The notes: generated from the letters alone by a model not told the origin. Shown: positions 11,101 to 22,376, numbered from the stretch's first letter. The stretch: DNA of 64,000 bases from Cenococcum geophilum 1.58 (GCA_001692895.1 KV748232.1:124001-188000), one strand, 5' to 3'. Numbers and translations: made by a program.

Positions 11101-13444
11101 GTAATATTACACGCTATTACGCCGCGTATATAAGATTATCTCTTTAGAACTAAAGGACGCTAGCGAAAAACTTACCTTATAAATAGCTGTTAAAGCTATT
11201 AACGATTCCGCTAGCCTAGATGGACTCATACCTACGTTACTAGTCTTTAGCGCCTACCCTTAAATAACTAATAATTCTCTACTATCTCCCTCCGTTATAT
11301 AATGAGCTAAGGCTATTTATAAGGCAATAAAGGAGGTATAACGTCTTTACGCTATATGCTAGGTTAATAACGCACTAGGAATAAGAAATAGCCTAAATAC
11401 CTTAACTATACTTAATCTGCCACTCTAGTCTAAAGTACGCGTATAGCGTAAAAAGGGAGGATAGTTAGGCCCATATTAACTTATTATAATTAATGGTTAA
11501 ACTTATACTATTTAGATGCCTTATAGACCCACTTAATTCCATTTAACTATTATTAAGCCTTACTATAAAGATAATAATTCTAAGCCTTTATAGGATACCC
11601 TAGAAGATGCTTTAGAAGAGAACTATAATTAACGTGCTTTAGAAGATGACTATAATTCTAATATAATTATAGTAGATGCGCTATAACTATAACGCGGTAG
11701 AGGTCGCCCGAAGGGATTATAAAATCGCCAATATTTTATTAATTTTAAAGAACAATTTATTACTGCCATTAAGAATAAAGTTAAGTTATTAATAGCCTTT
11801 ATAATAGCTAAAGAGAAGGCTAACTTTAAGCTCGCAAAACAGCTCTAAAAGGAAGGTCGTATTATAACCCTAGGAGCTCCTTTTTAAGCATCTAACAAGT
11901 AGGAGATTAACGGTCTTATCGCAAGAGGAGTCTTTAAATTTAAGAAGTATAACCCTACTAAGTTTAATAAAGTTTGCATCTTTAAGTTAAGAATAGTTAA
12001 CGAGATTAANGGNAAAGCTANTAACGCCCCATTTAAGAAATTAAGGCTTATTATTTANGGTTANAATAATAANNGTAAGGAGNTAATTCTTACGNAATCT
12101 CCTATAATTTAACGAGCTAGTTAGCGAGTTATTATTACGCTAGCTCCCTCCTTAATAAAGAATAGAATGGCGGTTTATTTATAAGATATTACTTAAGCCT
12201 ATACCCAATTAGAGACGCACCTTTAGCGCTTAATATTAGCATACCTTCCGGAGTAAATTCACTACCAGTATCCTAAAGATATAATTATAGTTGTGCTTAA
12301 GCTATTATATAAAATTGCAGAGGTAGGAACTCACTAGTGGGCTACCTATAGCAAGCACTATAAAGAGAAGCTTTTAATAACTACTTCTATATTTAATCCC
12401 TACTTTCTTATTATAACCATAGGAACTCTATTTGGAATTATCGGCATATAAACTAATAATATAATTATCTTAGGGGACAACTAATTTTTAGCCCTTAAAG
12501 AAGATAAGCTAGTAAAGGCAAATCTTATAGCAAAGCTAAAAGAAAAGCTTAATTTAATAACACTATTACTCTTTAATAGATGCATCCTCTCCCTAAATAA
12601 GGATTCTATTGCTTTGCGCCAGAAGGGTTAAGGTAAGAAGATTAATGTTATTAACATTAATTCCCTAAAGTAAGAATATATAGAGCAACGCGCTTACGGA
12701 GCTTATATTACTTCTATCTATTAACCTAAGGCTTTATTTAATCTCTCTATTACTACCTAACACTAGGAACTAACTAAGGATAACGTTCTTACCCTAAATA
12801 AACGTCTTTTTTAGTAAATAAACCATCTCGATTGGGGACTACTCTATATACCTATTAATCTTCCTACCGCTAAGCTCTTTATATTTATTAATAGATTATT
12901 TATAAATAATAAAGATTTTAGCTCCCAGCTAGGATATAAAATTATTATTATAAATAAATTTACTAGAGAGAATAACTTTATAATCTATAGCAATCTTATC
13001 TATTAGAGCTTAACTAAGAGTAAGCGTATTACTTAAAGTATTTTAGCGTTAGAGATATATGGAATAGTTAGCGGAGTTAATATAGTAATTGCAATTGGAA
13101 CTACCCTAAAGATAATTATAGATTAACTTAAACTCCCTATTATCCCTATAATCGTATATACTAATTTATTTTCCCTTTATAAGTATTTAGTCAAGCTTAG
13201 TACCATAAAGGAGAAGCGCCTTATAATTAATATTATAGTACTTTAGCAATCCTATAAGCGTTAAGAACTCTTTAAAATTTAATAGATTAATAGCTAAGAT
13301 AACCCGGTAGATATAATAACGAAGGTAAACCTAAATAAGGCACTAGAGACGTTTATTAATACAAATACTCTATATATACGAGTTAAAGGTTAGGTTAAAA
13401 GGGAGTCCCTAGAAATTTCTTAGTTACGTAAGGTCTTAAGATAT

Positions 13445-13580
13445 CTAGGAACTTTAACCGGCGGTTGAAGTTATCTAATTAGTTAGATTCTGCAGACCCT
13501 AACTTAAACCAGCCAATTAGGATTTTCCATCCCCGGGATAGAAAATCGCTATTAGCTCGCTTACCGCTAGCGCCTTAGCG
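13445..13580 (+). repeat. Palindrome module in the 3' non-coding region of C1
   Basis: Three inverted repeats in a row: an ACTTTAACCGGCGGTTGAAGT palindrome (about 13448-13468); a long near-perfect hairpin centred on CCCGGG (13511-13555, arms AGCCAATTAGGATTTTCC and its complement); and CCGCTAGCGCCTTAGCGG (about 13564-13581). The same series occurs in C2 and C3. Its central hairpin recurs in B (37204-37251) and in an insert in E2 (53813-54012). Confidence 0.85.
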
Positions 13581-13763
13581 GCCCTACTAATAAGATACCT
13601 ACCTATAACTTATAAGTAAGAAAGCACCACGTGCTAAGAGGCAAATTTTAGGATAGCGAGACTTATNTTATAATGGCAATANTAAGTAANNAGGATTAAT
13701 TTTTGTTCCGCTAGTTAAGCGGTATATATATATAGATGGCAACCATAAAAGAAGAGTTGCCAG

Positions 13764-13965
13764 TGTTAGGAATAAAGGTAAATGGTCACCATATAAGGCA
13801 TATTACCGTCACATATAGCAAGTTACCATTACGTGCCGCCGCGGCACTAGCGTAGTAAGGAACCTTAAGTTCCTTACCCCTTTCTTAGAATCATTAAAAA
13901 GAACAGAACAATTATTATACTATTTATAAACCGTAGCTACGTGATATCCCCTTATATAACCAATA
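13764..13965 (+). repeat. 3' LTR of C1
   Basis: Same length as the 5' LTR (202 bp). Begins TGTTAGGAATAAAGG and ends ACCAATA, with differences mostly C to T or G to A. Preceded by the purine-rich AAAAGAAGAGTTGCCAG, the likely polypurine tract. Confidence 0.88.
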
Positions 13966-15455
13966 CTTATAATTGTTATATTAATGCGTTAGGCTTCTAA
14001 TTAAGTTTGCCTAGTTAGTACGTAATCTTAAAGTTAAATTATAAGAGGTATTTGGCCTAATAAATTTGGCGCTATGTTAACTGTTTTATAGTTATAAAGT
14101 ACTATAGGTTTTTATAGTCCGTTAATACGCGTATTAGAAACAATAATCCTTTAAGTTCTAAACGCCATTATTTAAAGCATCTAAGAATTATAAGTAGTTC
14201 CTTATTATATATCTTATAGTTTAATTTAATAGAGGTAAGCTGTTAAAAGAGAAAGGCTACTAGACGCAGCTTACCGTTCTTATTATATTGCAATAACACT
14301 CCCCTAAAGGCATAATTAGATAAGTCTGTTTTAATAATATATTTAAGGTTAAGGTTAAAGTAAGTAAGAATTAGAGCGGTTATAAAGCGTTATTTTAAGT
14401 TATTAAAAGCTTATTCACATCTAGCAGTTTATTTAAATTTTATGTTCTTTCTTATTAGGTTTACTAACGGTTAGGTAATTTTTAAGAAGTAATTAATAAA
14501 TTAATAGTAGAAATTTGCAAATTTTAAAAATCCTTAAATATCTTATACGTTGCTAGGGCTTCCCTAGTTTACAATTATAGTAACCTTCTTAGGGTCCATT
14601 TTAATTCCGTTGCGGAATATAATTAGGCCTAGGTACGTAACTTTAGACGCGTAGAACTTATACTTCTTAATATCGTATTATAAGCCCGCATCTTACAGGC
14701 GTTTAAGGACTATTTAAATGTGCTTTTAATGCTTAGAAAGCGAAGATAAGTAAATTAAGATATTATTAATATACACGGTAACAAATATATTAAGGAATTT
14801 ATAAAGCGTATTATTAATATATTACTAAAACGTACCTAGACCGTTCTTTATACTAAATAATATTACTAGGTATTTAAAGAGTCCCTATTATATTTAAAAG
14901 GCTATATACTTCTTATCTCCCTTATAAACACGAATTTGGTTAAAGGCAGCGACTATATTAAGCTTTATATAATATTATGCTTTTACTAAGCGGTTAAGCG
15001 TCTCTTAAATTAAGGGAATTGGGTATTAGTTTTGAATTGTAATTATATTTAAGGCTTAGTAATTAATACAAAATCTTAAGCCTTCTTTTAGCTTTTTAAT
15101 AAATAGTATAGGTAAGGTAAATAGTAATTAACTAAGGCGAATAAATTCTTTTTTTAGATGTTCCTTAAGGTATTATTATATTATAAGCAGCTTTTCTTGT
15201 AACATTCCGTACAGCGGACTAAACTTTAGTATTATACTAGGTTTAAGTTCTATTTTAAAATCATATTTATTCTAATATAGGGGCAGCTGGTTTATAAATT
15301 ATTTTTTAAACTTATTAATTAGATTGTGGTACTCTTTATATATAAGAGGTTAAGGGTTAATATATTACTTTGGTTTTAGCGCTTTCTTAATATCTTCTAT
15401 TATTATAGTAAAGATCTTATAATCTCGTTTTCTTACTAATAAAATAAAAGGTATC
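13966..15455 (-). pseudogene. E1 reverse transcriptase/RNase H region
   Basis: Minus strand. From 15455 leftwards the translation shows the gypsy RT N-terminus (a block DFKIELKP, then FSPLYGM and EFIRLS, then GLRFCINY). The catalytic-core block VTVYINNILIYL follows at about 14790, then LGLII and MDPKKV blocks and the start of RNase H. It continues the integrase part left of C1. Part of a broken fossil. Confidence 0.82.
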
Positions 15456-15675
15456 ATCAGGAATTTTTTTTTAGGGCTCGTTGTTGCGGTTTGCGGCAAA
15501 TTGCCACAAACCGTACGGTTGCGGCAGGTGGATATGGTCGATAGCAATTTACGTAAAACGCACGTTTTGCAACAAGTTTGCAGCACCCTAATAGCAATTT
15601 GCGCGTTTTATAATAAATTTGCAGCACCTAATAACAAATTACAGCAAAATGCTACCCTATAAATAAATAGTGCGC

Positions 15676-15770
15676 AAACTGTACGAATTATACGAATTAT
15701 AAAAACTATACGAATTGTATGAATTGTACGAATTGTACGAATTATACGAATTATAAAAACTGTACAAATT
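15676..15770. repeat. ACGAATTRT 9-bp tandem array
   Basis: About ten imperfect copies of TACGAATTR, interspersed with ATAAAAACT. The array lies in K1 just inside an AT-rich stretch rich in GCAAATT/AATTTGC blocks. No gene. Confidence 0.75.
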
Positions 15771-15940
15771 GTAACTATATAAATTATAATTATATTATAT
15801 AATAACCAAATTATTATATATTTCTATAGATTTCTGTAGTATACTTTTAAATATATTTATATTATAACTATATAAAATATAGAGCTATCTACTTTAGGCG
15901 TTAAGGGGAAGCCTCTTGCGGAGGCTCTAAATTATCTGCC

Positions 15941-16165
15941 TACCTACCTGCCTACCTGCCTGCCTGCCTACCTGCTTGCCTACCTATCTGCCTGCCTACC
16001 TACCTGCCTACCTGCCTACCTGCCTGCCTACCTACCTACCTGCCTACCTACCTACTTACCTGCCTACCTACCTACCTACCTACCTATCTACCTGTCTGTC
16101 TATCTATACCTACCCGTCTATACCTACCTATCTATGCCTACCTGTCTGTGCCTACCTGTCTATAT
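15941..16165. repeat. (CCTA)(CCTG) tetranucleotide array
   Basis: About 55 units of CTACC/CTGCC-type tetranucleotides. It gives an open frame (Tyr-Leu-Pro-Thr/Ala repeats) on the plus strand that is only a translation of the repeat. Confidence 0.9.
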
Positions 16166-16214
16166 TACCTTAATTCGATTAATTAATTAAATTGTTTATC
16201 GTGTTTGCTAGCTA

Positions 16215-16625
16215 GTCGTTTAAATGGTTGTCGTGTGGCTCTAGCGACGGTCATATGGCGATAACGATGGTTGTCTGGCTCTGACGGTCGTCTAGCTCTG
16301 GCGACGGTTATCTAGCTCTGGCGACGGTCGTCTAGCTCTAATAACGGTCGTCTGGCTCTGACGGTCGTCTAGCTCTGGCGACGGTTATCTGGCTCTGACG
16401 ACGGTTGTCCAGCTCTAGCGACGGTCATCTGGCTCCGGCGACGGTTGTTTAGCTCTAACGGTCGTCTAGCTCTAGCGACGGTTATCTGGCTCCAGCGATG
16501 GTCGTCCAGCTCTGGCGATGGTTATCTAGCTCCGGCAACAGTTGTTTGGCTCTAATAACGGTCGTCTAGCTCTGACGGTCGTCTAGCTCTGGCGACAGTT
16601 GTCTAGCTCCGGCGACGGTTGTCTG
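16215..16625. repeat. About 20-bp minisatellite, GACGGTCGTCTAGCTCTGGC
   Basis: Roughly twenty copies, with shortened variants lacking the second GAC. The unit is GC-rich in contrast to the AT-rich surroundings and shows scattered G-to-A and C-to-T variants. It ends where a unique 165-bp spacer (16626-16790) begins. Confidence 0.85.
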
Positions 16626-16791
16626 CTGGCTGTCGTTCTGGTGTCTTCCTAGGTAGGGAGGATGTAAGGAAGGGTAAAAAATGAGGTGGCTACCTAGGTG
16701 TATATAGGGGGTATATTTGGCAGAGGTACGTGTAGAGGCTATTGGGAATATAGCGGGGACCTGATAGTAGTGTGTCGCGCGCACACACATA

Positions 16792-17408
16792 AAGGCTTTG
16801 TGTAGAGCTTCGTGTAGAGCCTCCGTATGCAGAGCTTCGCGCAGAGCCTCGTGTAGAGCTTCGCGCAGAGCCTCGTGTAGAGCTTCGCGCAGAGCTTCGT
16901 GTAGAGCTTCGCGCAGAGCCTCGTGCAGAGCCTCTATATGTAGAGCTTTGTGTAGAGCTTCGTAGAGCTTTATGCAGAGCTTCGTGTAGAGCTTCATATA
17001 GAGCTTTGTGTAGAGCTTCGTGTAGAGCTTCGTGCAGAGCCTCTGTACGTAGAGCTTCGTGTAGAGCTTCGTGTAGAGCTTCGTGTAGAGCTTCGTGTAG
17101 AGCTTCGTGTAGAGCTTCGTGTAGAGCTTTGTGTAGAGCTTCGTGTAGAGCTTCGTGTAGAGCTTCGTGTAGAGCTTCGTGTAGAGCTTCGTGTAGAGCT
17201 TCGTGTAGAGCTTCGTGGTAGAGCTTCGTGTAGAGCTTTGTGTAGAGCTTCGTGTAGAGCTTTGTGTAGAGCTTCGTGTAAGAGCTTCGTGTAGAGCTTC
17301 GTGTAGAGCTTCGTGTAGAGCTTCGTGCAGAGCTTCGTGCAGAGCTTCGTGCAGAGCTTTATGTAAAGCCTTATGCAGAGCTTTGTATAGAGCCTCATGT
17401 AGAGCCTC
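16792..17408. repeat. 12-bp minisatellite, GTAGAGCTTCGT
   Basis: About fifty copies of a 12-bp unit, with CGC and CTC variants concentrated at the left and nearly pure units in the middle (17050-17215). Because the unit is a multiple of three and lacks stops in several frames, it creates long open frames on both strands (Arg-Ala-Ser-Cys, Glu-Ala-Leu-His and Thr-Arg-Ser-Ser repeats). These are not taken as genes. Confidence 0.92.
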
Positions 17409-17411
17409 TGC

Positions 17412-17662
17412 ATTAGGAATTTTTTTTTAGGCATATTGTGCAAGCGAAAATTGGGGTCTGCAAAACCCTGCGTAAGTCGCAATTTTGGTAATTTAGCAAT
17501 TTGCTACAAACACATAGATAAGGCAGGCGCGTGTATAGGTAGCCTATGTATTTGTAGCAAATTGCTACAAATCGCCGCAAATTGCCAAATTTGCGACTTA
17601 CGCAGGTTTTGCAGACCCCGATTTTCGTTTGCAACAACGTGCCCAAAAAAAAATTTCCTGAT
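17412..17662. mobile_element. MITE-like foldback element, MULE-type termini
   Basis: A 251-bp imperfect palindrome. Its left arm reads ATTAGGAATTTTTTTTTAGGC and continues with AAAATTGGGGTCTGCAAAACC and GCGTAAGTCGC; the right arm is the complement of the same series. The arms are about 110 bp around a spacer of about 30 bp. The same 100-bp series starts the MULE at 57832. It is probably a deletion derivative of that transposon and forms the right end of K1. Confidence 0.75.
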
Positions 17663-19746
17663 AATGGCTTATATTATACGAATTTTAAAAGGTTTTAGCG
17701 TATTACTTTTATATTCTTTGCCTTAATTAGCGGTCGTGGCTTTATTATATTAGTTTAAGGTTTATAGTAAGGGTAATTTATATTATATTAAATTTAAATA
17801 GTCTTATATATATTTATAGGGCAAGTAGTATTTTAAATAATAACTTTAGTAGTAGGTCGTGCGGAATTTTAGTGTTTCTTTAACCCAGCTAATTAAAGGA
17901 TTGTATTATTTTAGCTATCCGTATCTAAGTATTATTTTATATTACTTTAAGGGTGTTATAAATAGGGAAATATATTTAAGGTGCTTGCCCATCTGCATTT
18001 TTATAAGGGCGTAGTATATTAATTCGCTATATATTAAGGGTTTGCCGTTAAAGCCTTATAGGCCTTATAGTTACTTAAATTATTTTAAATTTAGGTATTG
18101 GGTTTTTGTATAGTTTATATTAATAAAGCCTAGCTCCGCTATCTATTAGGATTTATACTTCTTTTTATTTTTTTAAGTATTTAAATTTTGCTAAGTATAT
18201 TAAGGGAGTCGCGTTATATATTAGCGCAGGAAGAGCCTAAATACTTCTACTCTTCCACTTCTTATCTTAAGGCGCAACTTAGCCTTAGGATAATTCGTTT
18301 TCTAAGTTAACTAAAGGAAAAATGCTTTATAGTAACTAAATATGATTTATAGAACGAGTATAATTTAGGGATTAAGAGGAACTACGGCGGACCTTTTTAA
18401 AAGGGTAAGTTTGGCAATTCCTTTAGATGTGTCCCTTTTTACTATATCTAAAGCATTCTCTATTTATAGCTTGTGTTCTTTATTTATTAGTCCCTAAGGG
18501 TATATAGGATTAAGTGGCGTTAAGGTTTATAGGGTTATATATAAAGCTTTTAGGTTTTAGAAACGGATTGCGCCTTAAGGTATATACTAGTGTGGTGGGA
18601 TAAAATGGGCCACTACTTAGTGCCTTGGCATTTTCCTGTATATATTAAGCCTTCGGCTTCTCTCCTTCTCTTTAGCACGACCTACCGGGAATACATTCTT
18701 TCCTTTCTTCTTACTGACTGCTTTCCTACTAATTGATTACGACTGACGACCGACCGACTGACCGACTAACCGACCGACCGACCGACCGATAGACAGACAG
18801 CATTGTGACTTCCTATCTAAGAGGGACCGCGTACACCACCACACTAGTTTTATAGAGTTTTAAACGTAAGGTGTAGTTAGCTTTAGAGAATAAGTTTATT
18901 TATTATATTAGAGGTCCTTATTAATTCGTTAATATATTATAGTAAATTCGGATAGGTTTTTTAGTAGTTCTTTACCTACTAACTAGGCTCTAATCTTATC
19001 TAAAATAGCTCGTTAAAGAGTAATAACTTTAGCGGCTTTATTCCAATCTAGTTCGCTAATAAGGCCTAAAAATTCTAAAAAGAAGCTAGTAAAGTCTTGG
19101 TTCCATTATTATAGGTTTTTAAGTTTAGTAACAGCTATATATTTACGGCTAGCGTTATTATACGTTTATTCTAGTAGAGAGATAAAGATTTTAAAATTAA
19201 TAAAGGTGCTATTACGGAAGAATAGATCTATGGTTTATATAGCGTCTTTACTTAAATAAGATATTCTATAGCTAACCTTACTAGCTTTAATAGGGTATTG
19301 GTTATAATTTATTAAAAGTTTAAAACGGAGCTTGGTTATAAAGGGATTGGTTATTTTAATTTCTATTAAATATTAGAGGATTATGGAGCTTTTTAAATTT
19401 TATAATAGGTATTAAATTTGTTATAGATATAGGTTAAGTTACCCTTACTAGTTTAGAGTTCGCGTTTAAGAGGCTAGGCTTAGATTTAGTTATTTTAATT
19501 TTGTTTATAGGTAGTATTAGGGTCTCTAATATAAGTGTTTTAACGTTATAGAGTTCTTTATAGAGTATTTCTATTAATCGCTAATGCTGGGCTTTTAGTA
19601 TAGCCCGCTGCTAAGCTAAAGCATCCATAAAGGCTTCTTATATTATAGTTAACTATTCCCTAACTAGGGTTATAATGCTTATAGTTAACGCGTGGGATTT
19701 AAGGTCGTTTACTATTTTAATAATAGTTATTTTTAACGTAACGTAA
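17663..19746 (-). pseudogene. E1 gag region
   Basis: Minus-strand internal region of E1 between K1 and the 5' LTR, interrupted by L at 18591-18843. It lies where gag is expected and reads as low-complexity, charge-rich coding-like sequence. I recognise no sharp motif, so the call rests on position. Part of a broken fossil. Confidence 0.5.
18591..18843. mobile_element. L: small GC-rich TG...CA element (solo LTR or TIR element)
   Basis: A 253-bp insert in E1 gag that begins TGTGGTGG and ends CCACCACA, flanked by CTAG (18587-18590 and 18844-18847). It holds a (GACC)n/(GACT)n run at 18749-18800 and a CT-rich stretch. Base composition is much less AT-rich than the host element, so it looks young or protected from RIP by its short length. 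The 4-bp duplication and inverted ends leave solo LTR and small DNA element both possible. Confidence 0.55.
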
Positions 19747-20144
19747 TATAAGGGCGCGAAGAGGCTTTAGGAAAGATTTAAAGGAATAAGATAAATTCTA
19801 TCTAAATTTAAGGGTATATAGCTCTTATAGAGAATAAGACGTTATATAAAGAAGAGAAAGGAATAATGCGAGAATCTTATAATTAAATAGTTAGTGGTCT
19901 TGGTGGTTAATACGTACGTATATACATATATATGCGCGTAGTCTTTAACGGACTTTGGTAGAATCTAGTAGAACTTAATAGAAGTTAATTAAGCTGGCAA
20001 AATTTGGTAGAATTTAATCAAGCGTTAATTTTACTAAAGTGTTTATGTTAGCAGAATTTAATCGAGTTGGTAAAACTTAGCAGAATTTATCTGTTAAGTA
20101 TTTCACCAAGATATTCTTACTATAACTAGGCTAGTCCCGTTACA
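19747..20144 (-). repeat. 5' LTR of E1
   Basis: 398 bp, begins TATAAGGGCG and ends CCCGTTACA, followed by the TSD CGTAA. It pairs with 2374-2771. Confidence 0.88.
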
Positions 20145-22376
20145 CGTAATTATTTTTATGGTAATAATCGCGTTTATATTTATATGGTGTTAATAGTATA
20201 TCCTAAAACCTTAATAACAGTTCCTACTATATCCTTAGAGCTATTTTAAGGGATACCTAGGGAGTTAGTAACAGAGATATAAGTCTAGGTAATAGCCGCT
20301 AAGTTGTTTGGGTTAGTAAGGATAAAGATAAAGTTATTTAGGTAGTGTTCTACCTTATAAGGCAGTTATAAATAGAGTATCCAGTATAGGCCTTTCGCGA
20401 AGAGGTTAAATATAAGCGGCGCAGTTTAAAGACTAAAGGATAGGCAGTATTCCTAGTAGGTAACACCTTCCCAGGAGAAGCCTATTAATAATCTTACCTT
20501 ATAAGATAGGGGGACTATATAGAACGCGTCTTTAATATCTCTTTTAAGCAGCAGATATTTACAACCTATAGAAATAACGTAGGCTTAAATAGTGGTAACT
20601 ATAGTATATACTAGTGCTCCATATTCTTTTAGGATTGCGTTATTAACTAAAAATGCTAGTAGAAAGGAGAGGTCGTAAATTCGGCAGTACCTTCTATCCG
20701 ATTTTGGCACTAGGCTAAGAGGTAAGACTATAATAGGCCCTATTGCGATTTTAATATATCCTTTTTTAAGGTCTAATATTATCTTCTTAAAGATAAGGTT
20801 GGCATTATTTTAAAAGGAGTTATAGTTCCTATACAATTTTAGGGTAGAAATAGATTTGGCTCCTATCTTACAGCTATAGGTTAGAATGCCTACTAAAATA
20901 GCTAGTAGATTACCCAGGTAGTTAAATAGAAGGGAGTGCTATGCTAAGATCCTTAGGGGCGATAGAGAGTAGTAGAGAGCCTTCGCCTTTATAAAGGTAG
21001 GGAATAATAGTAACGTATTAGGCCTAGGTCCCAGGCATATAATTAAAGTTAATGTTGTTGTTAGGCTAGACCCTACTTTATAAGGTTCGCCTTACTATTC
21101 CTAGGTATAAGCTTTAGATAATATGGTATAATCTTTACTATACTTTAAGTACTTATACGGGTATTTATAAGCTATATTATCGCAGCCTCTGCTATTAAAC
21201 TTATAGCAGGTATTAGAGGTATAGGAAGTATCTAGCCTAGGTCTCTTTAAGGCGGCAAAGCTAATAGTACTAGATATTATAAGGTATGGCGCTATATACT
21301 AGGCTAGTATTTACTAATTAGCGGGCTCTAGTTGGCTATTGGTTATTATATAGGTATAATAATTAAGTACTAAATTAAGTATATAACCTACCTAGACATA
21401 CTAGGTTAATAAGGTACGAATTATATTTATCTAAAGAAGCATGCTAGCGATAAGGTCTAGTGGGTATATATAGAGAGTGCTAGTAATAACTACGTAGTTA
21501 GTAAAACCTTTAAACTAGACGCCTTTATCTGCAAATAGCTTTCTATTTACTTTTACCTTCCTTATAACTAGAGTACCATTCTTAATCCGTATCTTATTAG
21601 CAATTTTAATTTAAGTAGTATAGACTTAAAGGTGGGTGAGGTTTACTAAATCGAAGGTACCCTTAAAAATATTTAGGTAATCCCTTTTTATAACGCCAAG
21701 AAGGTAGAGTTTAAGTAACTTTACGCTAGGAGGGAGAGGCTCGCTAAGGATATTAGCTAAAGTAGCTGTTATAGTAGCTTATAAGGCCGAAGCGGCTAAG
21801 CCTAACTATAATTAAGCCATTTGAGCTAGGTGGTATTTATACTAGCGAGCTTCTTCTACTAAGCGGGCTTTATGCTCTTCCTTATACTTCTAAATCTCCC
21901 TTTCATCTTAGGCTTGTTCTCTTTACTCTTTAGTAATTTTATACTCTTTTACGGTAGTAGCGCGTATATTAGCTTTGGATGGCATTATAGGACTAATAGA
22001 GGAGGGTGTAGTGGTTGTAGACAATGGTGTAGTTAAGGTAGGTCGTCTAGGTGGGTTTGCTTATTGGGATTGTATATGCGTACAAATATCCCAGTTAGTT
22101 ATGGGCGGTAATTACGTTATAAAATGATTCTTAAACAAATAAATAATGAATATATAATGAATATTAATAAGTTCAGCGATATTAAAAGCGAATTAGCCAC
22201 GTAGTAACTGCATTTAATATTTGCGAATATTGCAGGAGATCTTAGCATTATGCGTTGCTGAGATAGATACTGCCAAGCAATATATAGACGCTAGTATTAA
22301 CTATATTGGCATTTAAGACTGTAATTGGTATATACTTCCCTTTTACTTAATAAGAGCCTTTTTTCCTTTTCTTTAG
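20145..22376 (-). mobile_element. DIRS/Ngaro-like element F, 5' part: gag-like ORF and reverse transcriptase
   Basis: Minus strand. A putative start at 21985 opens a coiled, Lys/Glu-rich N-terminus (MPSKANIRATTVKEY). A Cys-rich knuckle follows at about 21210-21150 (CYKFNSRGC, then YKYLKYSKD). The RT runs from about 20720 to 20170 with blocks PLSLVPKSD, KYLLLKRDIKDAF, LLIGFSWEGVTY and a core block EHYLNNFIFIL. These are typical of YR-retroelement RTs rather than gypsy or copia. The RT continues across E1 into RNase H and YR at 938-2373. Broken and RIP-decayed. Upstream (21986-22376) I see no motif beyond AT-rich leader sequence. Confidence 0.72.

Larger units (their letters stand above)
7962..13965 (+). 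mobile_element. Ty1/copia element C1, full length
   Basis: Plus-strand LTR retrotransposon with 202-bp LTRs and a 5-bp TSD CTTAT (7957-7961 and 13966-13970), inserted in E1. Order by translation: gag-like region (about 8490-9700, with a block LWEYF and GVYI shared with B and J), protease/integrase (about 9700-11600), RT (about 12130-12560, with a FGIIGI block and a LLYKIAEVGTH block) and RNase H (about 13040-13420, ending in NPVDIITK, the copia NPADxLTK motif). A palindrome-rich non-coding tail precedes the 3' LTR. RIP-decayed and broken. A run of ambiguous bases lies at 12010-12085. Confidence 0.88.
15456..17662. mobile_element. K1: non-autonomous inverted-repeat element filled with minisatellites
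   Basis: A 2.2-kb segment that interrupts E1 between its gag and protease/RT. Both ends carry the same inverted sequence, ATCAGGAATTTTTTTTTAGG...CGTTGTTGC (about 33 bp similar). The same terminus opens the MULE at 57832, so K1 is best read as a non-autonomous MULE relative. I cannot find a matching TSD. It contains no coding potential: inside are a 9-bp array, a tetranucleotide array, two minisatellites and a MITE-like right end. Confidence 0.6.
2374..20144 (-). mobile_element. Ty3/gypsy element E1, whole length with four insertions
   Basis: Minus-strand LTR retrotransposon bounded by 398-bp LTRs and a 5-bp TSD CGTAA (2369-2373 and 20145-20149). Without its insertions it is about 5.9 kb. Reading right to left, the internal region gives gag (19746-17663, split by L), then protease/RT (about 15455-14100), RNase H (about 14500-13966) and integrase (about 7800-6280). 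The RT shows a VTVYINN block where YLDD-type motifs lie, and a KYKFYASKVTYLGLII block. A purine-rich tract (on the minus strand) borders the 3' LTR at 2772-2785. Insertions: LINE, copia C1, K1 and L. The element is broken and RIP-decayed; the two LTRs differ mainly by transitions. Confidence 0.88.

Noticed and set aside
15976-16173. Open frame of Tyr-Leu-Pro-Thr/Ala repeats
   Set aside because: Translation of the tetranucleotide array.
16792-17408. Possible CRISPR-like array
   Set aside because: Units are 12 bp, contiguous and without unique spacers; it is a minisatellite in a eukaryotic repeat block.
16566-17482. Long open frames on both strands (Glu-Ala-Leu-His, Arg-Ala-Ser-Cys, Thr-Arg-Ser-Ser repeats)
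   Set aside because: They are translations of the 12-bp minisatellite, whose unit is divisible by three and lacks stops in several frames.
15456-17662. Simple DNA transposon with clear TSD
   Set aside because: Ends are inverted repeats, but the flanks (AGGTATC and AATGGCT) do not match, so the insertion mechanism is left open.
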